From the NCBI GenBank assembly GCA_905480545.1, contig CAJQQR010000088.1, positions 1 through 64,000 on the forward strand: DNA of 64,000 bases, written 5' to 3'. The notes below the pieces were generated by a model. That model did not search any database, was not told the DNA's origin, and worked only from the letters and a program-made list of their open reading frames with translations. Every line of letters begins with the position of its first letter. The first letter of the stretch is position 1. A program made the translations under genes and the position numbers. Below are positions 56,410 through 64,000 of this stretch, piece by piece. Source of the stretch: an uncultured Pirellulaceae bacterium (GTDB taxonomy: Bacteria; Planctomycetota; Planctomycetia; Pirellulales; Pirellulaceae).

Positions 56410-57267
56410 TTAGCTGCGGACCAATGCATGGAACTTTGCATGAAGATCTTTTGTCACTTTACCTGGAATTCCAGTACCAATCACACGCTGGTCTACTTTT
56501 ACGATAGGAGCAATTTCCGCAGCGGTCCCCGTCAAAAAGCACTCGTCCGAGACATAAACGTCATGCCGAGAAAGAGTGCATTCGCTCACTGCGTAGCCGG
56601 TTTCCTTCGCAATCTCAATGACCGTATCTCTCGTGATGCCCGCGAGAATTCCAGCGTCAACCGATGGAGTTGAAATCACGCCATTCTTGACCAAAAAAAT
56701 ATTATCCGCTGTGCATTCGGCTACATCACCGTTGTGGTTGAGCATCAAGGCCTCAGCACATCCTGCCTGAGTGCCTTCAACTTTTCCCATGATGTTGTTT
56801 AAGTAATTAAGAGATTTTACCCGCGAATTCAACGCATTTGGATGATTCCGTATCGTGCTGGCCGTGATGATTTCCAAGCCGTTATCGTAAAATTCCTGCG
56901 GATAAAGCTTAATCTTGTCGGCGATAATGATGATCTGCGGATTAGAACATGGTTCAGGATCTAACCCTAGCGTCCCCGACCCCCGCGTAATAATCAGGCG
57001 AACATAACCATCGACGATGTTGTTTTCGGCGAGTGTTAGCTTAATCGCCTTTGCCAACTCCGCTTTCTCGATAGGCACATTTAAAAGGATGGATGCAGCG
57101 CTTTCGTAGAACCGGTCCATGTGCTCATCTAATTTAAAGACATTCCCGCTATAACTACGAAGCCCCTCAAAAACGCCGTCACCATAGAGCAGACCGTGGT
57201 CGAAAACACTGATTTTCGCGTTTTCTTTATCGAATAACTCGCCGTTGATCCAGATCTTTAGTGCCAT
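56410..57267 (-). CDS. ilvE: Branched-chain amino acid aminotransferase (class IV)
   Basis: A 285-residue fold-type IV PLP aminotransferase. The PLP lysine is K151 in 'NSRVKSLNYLNNIMGKVEG', with 'YGDGVFEGLRSYSGNVFKLD' at the N terminus, 'RLIITRGSGTLGLDP', 'DVAECTADNIFLVKNG' and 'DECFLTGTAAEIAPIVKVDQR' downstream. It catalyses the last step of Leu/Ile/Val synthesis or the first of their breakdown. The pattern fits IlvE better than D-amino acid aminotransferase or aminodeoxychorismate lyase, although class IV members are hard to separate by eye. Cytosolic; it lies about 180 bp downstream of the SDR gene on the same strand. Confidence 0.88.
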   Translation of the reverse strand: MALKIWINGELFDKENAKISVFDHGLLYGDGVFEGLRSYSGNVFKLDEHMDRFYESAASILLNVPIEKAELAKAIKLTLAENNIVDGYVRLIITRGSGTLGLDPEPCSNPQIIIIADKIKLYPQEFYDNGLEIITASTIRNHPNALNSRVKSLNYLNNIMGKVEGTQAGCAEALMLNHNGDVAECTADNIFLVKNGVISTPSVDAGILAGITRDTVIEIAKETGYAVSECTLSRHDVYVSDECFLTGTAAEIAPIVKVDQRVIGTGIPGKVTKDLHAKFHALVRS

Positions 57268-57447
57268 AGGAATGCTCGTGTTTTACGTATTGCGAAAATG
57301 AGGTCGGATTTTGCGAGTCGAGATACTTAGACGTCGCAAAATGGAATCTGCAACGATAATTTTTAGCCTGCGAGCAAATCCATGAAAAGGTAAGGCACCA
57401 TCCCTGCTGAAGATGCAACCTTTACTTCAGGGCTGGGCGATTGTCCA

Positions 57448-58380
57448 TTATGCCGCGTTGCGGCGATGTCGTGAATTCTCCAAGTCGGGATTCTCCAAGT
57501 CGGGATTCTCAAAGTCTTTCCTTGGATCGCTCCCCGCTTTATCACTGTTCGCAGTTGATTTGCCAAATCCAAGCAGGCGTTTGATTTTCGAACTTTGAAA
57601 CGTCTGAATGAAATCAAAAGTCCCAGGCAAAAGCCGTTTCGCTGTGTAGAGGAACTTTGCCAAACCGGTTGAAACCACTAGCCTGCGATTTCGTTTCATT
57701 GCGGCAACTGTTTGACTCGCAATTTTTTGAGGTGTCGTCGTCAGCCATTTAGGGGGGTGTTTGAGCTTTTGTCCGTTTTTGGAAACCGTTGGCAGGTTTT
57801 CAATAAGTGGAGTTTGAACAAACCCGGGGCAGATAAGCGTCACGCCCAGTCCCCACCGCGAGTATTCTGCACGCAGCGATTCGGTCAAGCCGACTAGGCC
57901 GTATTTGGAAACAGAATAGGCTGTCGTTTGTGCCTGTGGAACCAAACCGAGAAAACTGGAAACATTTACGAGCTGTCCGCCTTTTGCATTAAGCAGTTCG
58001 TGGATAAATAACTGAAACAGCTGAAATGGGGCATTCAAGTTGACTTGGAGGACATGGTTTCGTTCGTGATCGGTTAGTTCGTGGGTCGGCCCATGGAGCC
58101 CGATTCCAGCGTTATTAATGAGAATCTCGAGATTTCCAAGATGTCGTTCCACGACAGGCTTGATGAAGGGAATCGAATTTTGATCGCCCAAATCGCAAAT
58201 GATCGGGTAGTTCTCTACGCCTTTTTTGCTGAGTTCAATAGAGAGTTCTCGAAGCGACTCCTCGTTGCGATCAAGGAGTCCGAGTCGAGCCCCTTGGTTC
58301 CCCATTTGAATCGCGATTTCGCGTCCGATGCCGCTGGCAGCGCCCGTTATTAAGGTGGCTTTGTTTTGAAACGACCGCAT
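57448..58380 (-). CDS. Short-chain dehydrogenase/reductase (SDR)
   Basis: About 310 residues from the ATG at 58378-58380; an upstream in-frame ATG adds 11 residues. Classical SDR motifs are complete: 'TGAASGIG' (12-19) for NAD(P) binding, 'NNAG', the catalytic Ser in 'NVSSFLGLVP', and Y155/K159 in 'AYSVSKYGLVGL'. After the usual 'CPGFVQTPL' the protein extends by about 60 basic residues, ending in a 5-residue repeat (ENPDLENPDLEN) encoded by tandem 15-bp units. The substrate is unknown; the family includes 3-oxoacyl and sugar reductases. The tail may bind membranes or be a neutral expansion. Confidence 0.88.
   Translation of the reverse strand: MRSFQNKATLITGAASGIGREIAIQMGNQGARLGLLDRNEESLRELSIELSKKGVENYPIICDLGDQNSIPFIKPVVERHLGNLEILINNAGIGLHGPTHELTDHERNHVLQVNLNAPFQLFQLFIHELLNAKGGQLVNVSSFLGLVPQAQTTAYSVSKYGLVGLTESLRAEYSRWGLGVTLICPGFVQTPLIENLPTVSKNGQKLKHPPKWLTTTPQKIASQTVAAMKRNRRLVVSTGLAKFLYTAKRLLPGTFDFIQTFQSSKIKRLLGFGKSTANSDKAGSDPRKDFENPDLENPDLENSRHRRNAA
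57475..57515. repeat. 15-bp tandem repeat at the 3' end of the SDR gene
   Basis: ATTCTCCAAGTCGGG occurs twice in tandem, followed by a diverged third copy (ATTCTCAAAGTCTTT). On the minus strand it encodes Glu-Asn-Pro-Asp-Leu repeats near the protein's end. Confidence 0.9.
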
Positions 58381-58775
58381 TCTCGAACCGCATACCAATT
58401 TGAATTTTATCATTTGATAATTAAATCAGTCGTTTCGTTCAATACGATTATGTGGCGATTAAATTGGAATATTTGGAACCAATCCAGATTTAATGCGTCT
58501 GCAGTTGGTAATTGAATCCGTCTCGATGTCAGTCTTTTTTCGGTTATACTGGTAATCTCGGATTTCGATCCAGCATTCTGGGAAAAAAAAGATTTTAATC
58601 GCTTTTGATCCCAGTTATTGTGAATGTTAGTTTTTCCTTGGGGTGCAGTGCTTGATAAACAAGTCACCTGCGGAACCTTGGGTAGAACGGTTCATCAAAT
58701 CAGTATTTTCACTACTTGGAATCTTTAAAACCTTGAAGTTTCCGGTAATTAACCCAACCCAGTTGGCTTAGCACT
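58381..58775. other. Divergent intergenic region
   Basis: It separates the leftward SDR gene from the rightward serralysin-like gene and should contain both promoters. No gene was recognised; a minus-strand frame at 58410-58667 has no motif. The sequence is A/T-rich around 58560-58620. Confidence 0.5.
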
Positions 58776-61682
58776 ATGGCAAATCTAAACGCACCAATAC
58801 TTACTCCTCTCAATGAAGTCGTCAGAATTGGCGAGTCGATTTCGGTCACGAGCCTTTTCAGCGTCACAGATCTTGATGGCGATGAAATCGTGGAATACGG
58901 TGTGTTGGACGGTGACTCAGCCGTAGAGTCCGGCTATTTCACGCTTGATGGCGTACAGTTGAGTGCGGGTGTTTTTCACAATGTCGCAGCGGAGAAATTA
59001 GCTGATTTGCGGTATAATGGAGGCTCTGTGGTTGGTAGCGAAACGCTGAGATTTCGTGCCAGTGATGGTATCTTTACAAGTAATACCGGGAAGTCAACGG
59101 CGTACACTGTCAATGATAATGTTACCCGGCCTGTCATGACGACGCGTGACATTTCTCGTGTTTCTCACGAATTAGTCCGGGTCAGTTCATTCTTTAGCGG
59201 AAGTGATCCCGATGGATGGCCTGCTGTCAGGATGAAGTTTCGCGACAAGAATGCGAAATCGAATAGCGGTTATTTTGTACTTGATGGTGTCCGACAGCCA
59301 TCAGATTCATGGTTCTACGTGAGAGCGGCCGATTACAATAAGCTTTATTATTACACTGGCACGAGTCGGACCCAGGAAAACTTGCTCGGTCGATACTTTG
59401 ATGGAGCACTTTGGAGTCGAGTTGCCAGAAGTAAGGTTACAACAACTCCAAACAGATTCCGTCCAGAAGTGGAAGGGCTTTACATCACGAAAAGTCGTGA
59501 GGAAACATTTCCGATTTCCGACCTGTTCAATGTGTCTGATGGTGATGGGAACACCAGCAAAGAGTTTCGTTTTAGGGATATCACCCGGCAGGCTGATAGC
59601 GGTTACATCACCGTGAATGGAGTTGTTCAGCCGAGCGGAGTTTGGATCACGGTTCCGGCAGCGGACATTGACAACACGTTTTACACAACATCTGCTGTGC
59701 CTCGACTGGATGGAGTTTCAATTACCGTTAATGACGGTCGGTTCCAAAGTGCTGCATCGGTTGGCCAAGTAGCCGTCACCGCGCTTCCGGTTGTCGACCC
59801 GTCCGCGCCGTTTGTTTACGACGGTGATGAATCCGTTGCCCTGATTGATTTGATCGAGCAGTCTGATAACGGTGCTCGGAACGAAGACTACCGCATTTAC
59901 GACGATACAAGCAATCCATTCAGTGTTCGTTTTGAGATGAATGGAAACCTCCTGAATTCAAAGCAGCTCTACGAATTTACGGCGGCGGAAATGGAGCAGG
60001 TGAACGTGGTCACCGGACCTCTAAACGATCGTCGTCTTGACGAAATCTTTGTGCAGACATTCAACGGAACGAACTGGAGTGAGGTTCGCGCACTTGATTT
60101 TCGCACTGAGCCCTACATGGAAAAAGCACTTGCCAATGTGGAGGATTCCACAATCTTCCAGCAGAACAGTTGGCGTCTATGGCTAAATGGTGCACCTAAC
60201 GAGCCGCTTCGTGTCACCTATAGTTTCCGGGAAACACCTGCAATTCCTTTGATCGAGTTGCCACCTGGTGATCCAATGGTGTTCACCAGTCGTTTCACTA
60301 TCAACGAGCGGATTCAGGTGCGGGCATTGATGGAACGACTTGAGGACCTTTACGACCTAGATTTTGTTGAAGTTCAGGACAGTGTCACAGACCCAGTAAC
60401 GGGGGCCTTGGGGGGAAGGATACGAATCGGTCATGGTACCTTCAGCAACTCCTATGTGCCCAATGACAAGAATTTTGCTCAGTGGGGCGGAGACATTTAT
60501 ACGTTGGAGGATCTCAAAATTGAACAGCTCCAGGTTGGGACGTTCTCGCACGCGAACTTCTTGCAATTGCTAGGTTCGTCTTTGGGGCTTCGGCTTGCTG
60601 ATTCAACCTCGCAGGTTTTTAACCCACTGCTTTTCAAACCAGACCTGCCGGATGCGACTAACGATGTTCGGTATACGGCGATGTCAAATTTCGCTAATCC
60701 TGTAAATGTTGAGAGAAACAGCTTTGGTGTTCCGTTGCTGGATGAGGATGAGAATCTGATTCCAATCAACACGCAACCGTCCAATTTAGGAATTTACGAC
60801 GATTTCAACATCAAGAGTCTTTACGGTAAGAACAAGAACAGCTCGACTGTCGGGGACGATGTTTATGGCAGTTCGGCCAGCACGAATTCGCTGTTTGACC
60901 TGACGCGTAAGCGAACGGGACTTTTTGACAAGCGCTTTGAGCTTCATGACAGCGCCTTCCAGACTTCAATAACGGGCGATCGAGGTGGGATAGACACGAT
61001 TGACGTCAGTGAGATGAACGTGTCAACCTTGATCGACTTGACGCCCGGCTCATACAGTTCGATTGGCGAGGTTTGGAATCCATGGACGTTTACTCTTCCG
61101 GATGACACGGAAGTGACCGTTGATGTCTTTACACCAACGCAACAGAACGTATTCATTGGGCATGACACCGTGATTGAAAATGTGATTGGTAACGACACTG
61201 ACGAAGTAATTCGTGGAAACTTTGCTGACAACCGCCTGATCGGTGCTGGTGGTAATGACACCATCAGTGGAGGTGCGGGGGATGACGAGTTGTTTGGCGG
61301 TGAAGGGGACGATACCTATAAGTGGAAATTGTCAGATCAAAACGCTTACATCCGCGAGAATTTCGGTGGTGGAGACGATACGCTTGAGATTAGTAGCCAT
61401 TGGGCGTTGGACGACATTACCGACGATATGGAGTTCTATAAGAGCGGTCGCGACCTATTCATCGACCTGACAATTAATGACGATATCTCGCAAGGAGTCA
61501 TCCAAGTTGAAGACATGAGCTTTGGTTTGTCTCGAGTTGAAATGCTCACAATCAAGTATACGGACGGAACAAACGTTGATGTGGATATGAAGTCAATTTT
61601 TGACGCAGTGACAACGACCCCAAGTCGAATCCAGCTCACTGAGGACACCACTGCTTTTGGCTTCATCGCAGAGCTTGCTTGA
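58776..61682 (+). CDS. Serralysin-like RTX protein that has lost the zinc-binding motif
   Basis: A 968-residue protein without an N-terminal signal peptide. Residues about 5-440 hold four related repeats of 90-100 residues, each with 'DSGYI/FxLDGV'-like and 'FxG..WS/DGxF' elements. Residues about 500-720 follow the serralysin (peptidase M10) order: 'QWGGDIYTLEDL', a helix 'NFLQLLGSSLGLRLAD', a Met-turn-like 'RYTAMSNFANP', 'NIKSLYGKN' and 'GDDVYGS'. At the HExxHxxGxxH position the sequence is QLLGSSLGLRL (Q597 to L607): every histidine and the glutamate are gone. 'RGGIDTIDVSEM' and an RTX segment ('NRLIGAGGNDTISGGAGDDE') follow, as in serralysins. It is probably exported by a type I system and should bind calcium but lack proteolysis. 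Confidence 0.82.
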   Translation: MANLNAPILTPLNEVVRIGESISVTSLFSVTDLDGDEIVEYGVLDGDSAVESGYFTLDGVQLSAGVFHNVAAEKLADLRYNGGSVVGSETLRFRASDGIFTSNTGKSTAYTVNDNVTRPVMTTRDISRVSHELVRVSSFFSGSDPDGWPAVRMKFRDKNAKSNSGYFVLDGVRQPSDSWFYVRAADYNKLYYYTGTSRTQENLLGRYFDGALWSRVARSKVTTTPNRFRPEVEGLYITKSREETFPISDLFNVSDGDGNTSKEFRFRDITRQADSGYITVNGVVQPSGVWITVPAADIDNTFYTTSAVPRLDGVSITVNDGRFQSAASVGQVAVTALPVVDPSAPFVYDGDESVALIDLIEQSDNGARNEDYRIYDDTSNPFSVRFEMNGNLLNSKQLYEFTAAEMEQVNVVTGPLNDRRLDEIFVQTFNGTNWSEVRALDFRTEPYMEKALANVEDSTIFQQNSWRLWLNGAPNEPLRVTYSFRETPAIPLIELPPGDPMVFTSRFTINERIQVRALMERLEDLYDLDFVEVQDSVTDPVTGALGGRIRIGHGTFSNSYVPNDKNFAQWGGDIYTLEDLKIEQLQVGTFSHANFLQLLGSSLGLRLADSTSQVFNPLLFKPDLPDATNDVRYTAMSNFANPVNVERNSFGVPLLDEDENLIPINTQPSNLGIYDDFNIKSLYGKNKNSSTVGDDVYGSSASTNSLFDLTRKRTGLFDKRFELHDSAFQTSITGDRGGIDTIDVSEMNVSTLIDLTPGSYSSIGEVWNPWTFTLPDDTEVTVDVFTPTQQNVFIGHDTVIENVIGNDTDEVIRGNFADNRLIGAGGNDTISGGAGDDELFGGEGDDTYKWKLSDQNAYIRENFGGGDDTLEISSHWALDDITDDMEFYKSGRDLFIDLTINDDISQGVIQVEDMSFGLSRVEMLTIKYTDGTNVDVDMKSIFDAVTTTPSRIQLTEDTTAFGFIAELA

Positions 61683-61717
61683 TTCATGGCGAATCAGGTT
61701 GGTCATTAAAAACTATT

Positions 61718-61743
61718 AGGCTGGGTTTTCCCAGCCTTTTTTA
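61718..61743 (+). terminator. Intrinsic terminator
   Basis: A perfect 8-bp stem AGGCTGGG/CCCAGCCT (61718-61725 and 61730-61737) with loop TTTT, followed by TTTTTA. It lies 35 bp after the stop of the serralysin-like gene. Confidence 0.93.
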
Positions 61744-62318
61744 TTGGTTCTTCTGCAAAGTTTGTGGGGAAATTTTGGAAAAGTGTTCAGGCAAAAAATC
61801 GCTGGGTGGAAGTTTACAAAACTTGGGTCCCCTTTTAAGCAACACGATAAACCCGCCATTTTTCCATCGTTTTTTCCTTCGTCGGAGCCAGCCATCCTTT
61901 GCTCGCCAGAATCTCGGCGCACGATGCTGAATTTGTAAGATGGCAAAAACATTGCCTTTGTTGGAAAGTCGGAGAAAAGGCGTTTTCATCGTAAAATCGA
62001 CCGTCACCCGCAGCTTTTCCGAGGAACCTTTTTATTTAACTCCCCTAGATAGTTTGAATTCCTCGGATAGCCGCTGCATCGGCATAGATAGACCAAGGTT
62101 TGCAATGGGCCATTGGGATTTGTGCGTGCGTGCCTGGCGTCCGGTGCTTATGGAGGGCAGGCGAATGACCTGCACAAAATCCCCTGCAGAAAACAATAGA
62201 AATTCAGTCAAATGGCAGAGGGAAAAGCGATCAGGAATTAAGATCGTTAGGAGAAAATCAGCTTAGTGTCACACTTGGTGCTTCAAATTCGAGCACCAGT
62301 GTTTGTACCGCAAGCAAT
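61744..62318. other. Intergenic stretch without a supported gene
   Basis: Several short frames on both strands lack motifs. A hairpin with one bulge (ACACTTGGTGCT / AGCACCAGTGT, about 62271-62302) lies about 88 bp beyond the rplU stop and could end that leftward transcript, but no T tract follows it. Confidence 0.45.
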
Positions 62319-62393
62319 CAATTGAACTGAACAATTGATAAGCAATTGAACTGAACAATTGAATTGCGCAATTGAACTGAGCAATTGAACTAG
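62319..62393. repeat. 13-bp tandem repeat (CAATTGAACTGAN, about 6 copies)
   Basis: Imperfect units built on CAATTGA (CAATTGAACTGAA, CAATTGATAAG, CAATTGAACTGAA, CAATTGAATTGCG, CAATTGAACTGAG, CAATTGAACTAGG) run directly into the 3' end of rplU. Each unit contains the palindrome CAATTG. Confidence 0.9.
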
Positions 62394-62701
62394 GCGTTAA
62401 TCTTCCCGATTTTGACCGTCGTGTACTTTTGACGATGCCCCGTCTTTCGCCGGCTGTTTTTACGGCGACGGAATTTTACGACCGTTAATTTAGAACCTTT
62501 GGTCGTTTCAACGACCTCTGCGGTAACGGTCGCACCTTCTACAACCGGAGTTCCAAATTTTAGGCCGTCATCGTTCGATACGGCCAAAACAGTTTCAAAT
62601 TGAATGGTTGAACCTGGTTCAACGTCGCGAAAATCAACCTCTAATTGCTGGCCTTCTTCAACTTTAAATTGCTTACCGCTGTCTTTGATAATCGCGTACA
62701 T
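62390..62701 (-). CDS. rplU: 50S ribosomal protein L21
   Basis: A 103-residue protein of the normal L21 length. Family sequence is clear: 'MYAIIKDSGKQFKVEEGQQL', 'VLAVSNDDGLKFGTPVVEGA' and the basic RNA-binding 'KFRRRKNSRRKTGHRQKYT' near the end. It is part of the large ribosomal subunit. In most bacteria rpmA (L27) follows immediately; here the downstream side holds only a tandem repeat and a convergent gene, so L27 must be encoded elsewhere. Confidence 0.97.
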   Translation of the reverse strand: MYAIIKDSGKQFKVEEGQQLEVDFRDVEPGSTIQFETVLAVSNDDGLKFGTPVVEGATVTAEVVETTKGSKLTVVKFRRRKNSRRKTGHRQKYTTVKIGKINA

Positions 62702-62833
62702 TATTCGACTAATTGGTTGTGATGACTACTTGGAAAGCTTACCAGTATACCGAATTTCGAAAAACCGTCGAGGGTCTTTTGAACGCAATTCTGGACAATT
62801 TAACCGGTGCTCAAAGTTAGATGATCGGCTTGA

Positions 62834-63076
62834 TCATTTTGTATCTTTGATTTTGCTGTAGAAATGCTCGTAAGCCGTGATGACATCGTGTAGGTCGTTT
62901 GGGACATAGATTTCATCAGTCTCAAAATCGTTGACCCAACAGCGATTATCATCCAAAGATGATTCAATCACTGGGAAAAGCTGCCAAAATTTGATTTTCG
63001 AGTAATTCGAACGTGACACGTTGCCAAGAAATATTGATTCGCTCAAGCCGCTATCCGCGTCCTTTTCCAAATGCAT
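62834..63076 (-). CDS. Small hypothetical protein
   Basis: An 80-residue acidic protein with no recognised family. The ATG is preceded by GAGGGG at a suitable distance, which supports translation. It contains 'FWQLFPVIESSLDDNRCWVN' and 'DEIYVPNDLHDVITAYEHFY', plausible for a small cytosolic protein. It lies about 130 bp upstream of rplU on the same strand. Confidence 0.45.
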   Translation of the reverse strand: MHLEKDADSGLSESIFLGNVSRSNYSKIKFWQLFPVIESSLDDNRCWVNDFETDEIYVPNDLHDVITAYEHFYSKIKDTK

Positions 63077-63722
63077 AAACCCCCCTCATCCAAATTTTGG
63101 ACGACACAATATGAAGAATCGGGTCACGCGTGCTTTAACGATTAGGAAAATTGTTCCAATTCTTCCAATTGAAAGGAAAAATCAGTTAATCATTGGCTTC
63201 GTTCTCTCGCAACGTTTTCTCAGTTGCTAACCAAATTACGGTTTCAGTGTTGCCTGTACTGGCACATCAGACCCGAATTGTAGTGCGGGTGGCCGTCACG
63301 CGGGGGTGGAATTCACCCTCTGGGGAGCGTCTCTACCTGTCAGTTCAACATAAAATAGAGCAAATGGTTCGGCATCAGCGACGAAAGCGGGGTTTCGTTC
63401 GCAATATAGCCGAATATGGGTGCCAATCGATTGACAGTTTCTCGGCACAACCTACGTTTTGACATCTCGGTTCGTTGATCAACGCATTCGCTCCTATGAG
63501 CGAATTGAATCTGCAGGTGATCGGCAGAAACGATTTATCTCCAGCATGTGGATCTTTTCGAGGAGTCGCCAAGCCCACTCATTGCTAATTGCAACGCTGT
63601 GAAGCTGAACGGCCATAATCAACACTCGTTTGTTTTCGGGGATTTAAGACGCTTGCATGGATTGCAAAATGATCGTCCGGCGTTTTGATTCCAGTGAAAA
63701 GGCAAGGATAAAAGGTCTCACA
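63077..63722. other. Divergent intergenic region, no supported gene
   Basis: About 650 bases between the small leftward gene and the rightward cytochrome gene. Frames at 63193-63462 and 63375-63578 (opposite strands) have no motif or ribosome binding site. The promoter of the cytochrome gene should lie at the right end. Confidence 0.5.
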
Positions 63723-64000
63723 ATGCGCACGCCATTTCTCATTGCCACGGCACTCACCCTTGGCATCTCAGGATTTGTTTGGCTGCCATCTAAAAAACCA
63801 AATTGCCAGATTTTCGATCCACGGGTCCTTTCCTCAACTGAAGTAGATAACGCGGAAACCTACAGCAATATTCTTCCCAGCGATTATGTCGGCTCGAATA
63901 CATGTCTTGAGTGTCATCAGGATCAACACGAAGCCTGGCAAACCCATTCTCACTCCAAAATGAATCAATTACCGACCGAAGAGTCGGTGCGGGGTGACTT
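63723..64000 (+). CDS. Secreted multihaem c-type cytochrome, 5' part (cut by window end)
   Basis: The frame starts at the ATG at 63723 and is still open at the window edge (92 codons seen). A signal peptide or anchor (MRTPFLIATALTLGISGFVW) is followed by 'DYVGSNTCLECHQDQHEAWQ' with a CLECH haem motif and 'THSHSKMNQLP'. This opening is typical of cytochrome c554-like or TPR-containing multihaem proteins of planctomycetes. The rest of the protein, including further haem sites, is outside the window. Confidence 0.8.
   Translation, partial: MRTPFLIATALTLGISGFVWLPSKKPNCQIFDPRVLSSTEVDNAETYSNILPSDYVGSNTCLECHQDQHEAWQTHSHSKMNQLPTEESVRGD

Noticed and set aside
61940..62266. 108-codon plus-strand frame
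   Set aside because: Arg/Ser-rich without motif or ribosome binding site, in an intergenic stretch.
62319..62393. Possible CRISPR-like array
   Set aside because: Units are 13 bp, imperfect and without spacers, so this is a simple tandem repeat.

Overview
The window looks like chromosome from a marine planctomycete, most likely Pirellulales-like. The evidence is the protein repertoire: DUF1501 proteins paired with large DUF1549/DUF1553 or DUF1592-type cytochromes, PVC-type membrane-bound dehydrogenase modules, NPCBM and LamG modules, a formylglycine sulfatase, DUF1080, a ThuA domain, an RTX protein with the planctomycete N-terminal 'FESLEE..LL' motif, and a formylmethanofuran dehydrogenase subunit C. 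Genes are widely spaced and lie on both strands in short operons. No CRISPR array, prophage, integron or replication origin was seen.

Layout. 1-6.4 kb: tRNA-Gln, two decayed IS3-family remnants, a Tat-exported FAD oxidoreductase and a pair of membrane-anchored helical proteins. 6.4-9.3 kb: homocysteine methyltransferase-like protein and a fatty acid desaturase. 9.3-19 kb: a 1908-residue secreted ceramidase-LamG-dehydrogenase-cytochrome fusion facing a cytochrome/DUF1501 operon. 19-20.4 kb: a decayed stretch with the 3' end of an OprB-like porin. 20.4-30.5 kb: dipeptidase plus sodium symporter, a DUF1549/1553 plus DUF1501 operon, an SLC13 transporter and a small secreted Lys-rich protein. 30.7-38.8 kb: sulfatase plus DUF1080, a ThuA/NPCBM/dehydrogenase protein and TerC. 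39-41.7 kb: fhcC, mobA and a secreted Ntn asparaginase. 42.2-49.7 kb: a complete nqrABCDEF operon ending in an apbE gene whose product carries a C-terminal NqrM-like tail. 49.7-58.4 kb: sulfotransferase, Lys-rich S9 peptidase, RTX protein, ilvE, SDR. 58.7-64 kb: a serralysin-like RTX protein that has lost its zinc ligands, rplU, a small protein and the start of a multihaem cytochrome gene cut by the window end.

How the genes fit together. The Nqr complex, its flavin transferase (ApbE) and its presumed iron-maturation factor (NqrM) are encoded as one unit, giving sodium-motive force that could drive the SSF and SLC13 transporters here. The secreted cytochrome/DUF1501 pairs, sulfatase, DUF1080, NPCBM and LamG proteins fit a periplasmic programme for degrading sulfated polysaccharides or glycolipids, but no substrate can be assigned from sequence. 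The most unusual items are the ApbE-NqrM fusion, the dead serralysin-like protein (and a possible second dead zincin in the other RTX protein), the 1908-residue fusion, and a terminator hairpin plus 16-bp palindrome just upstream of nqrA.
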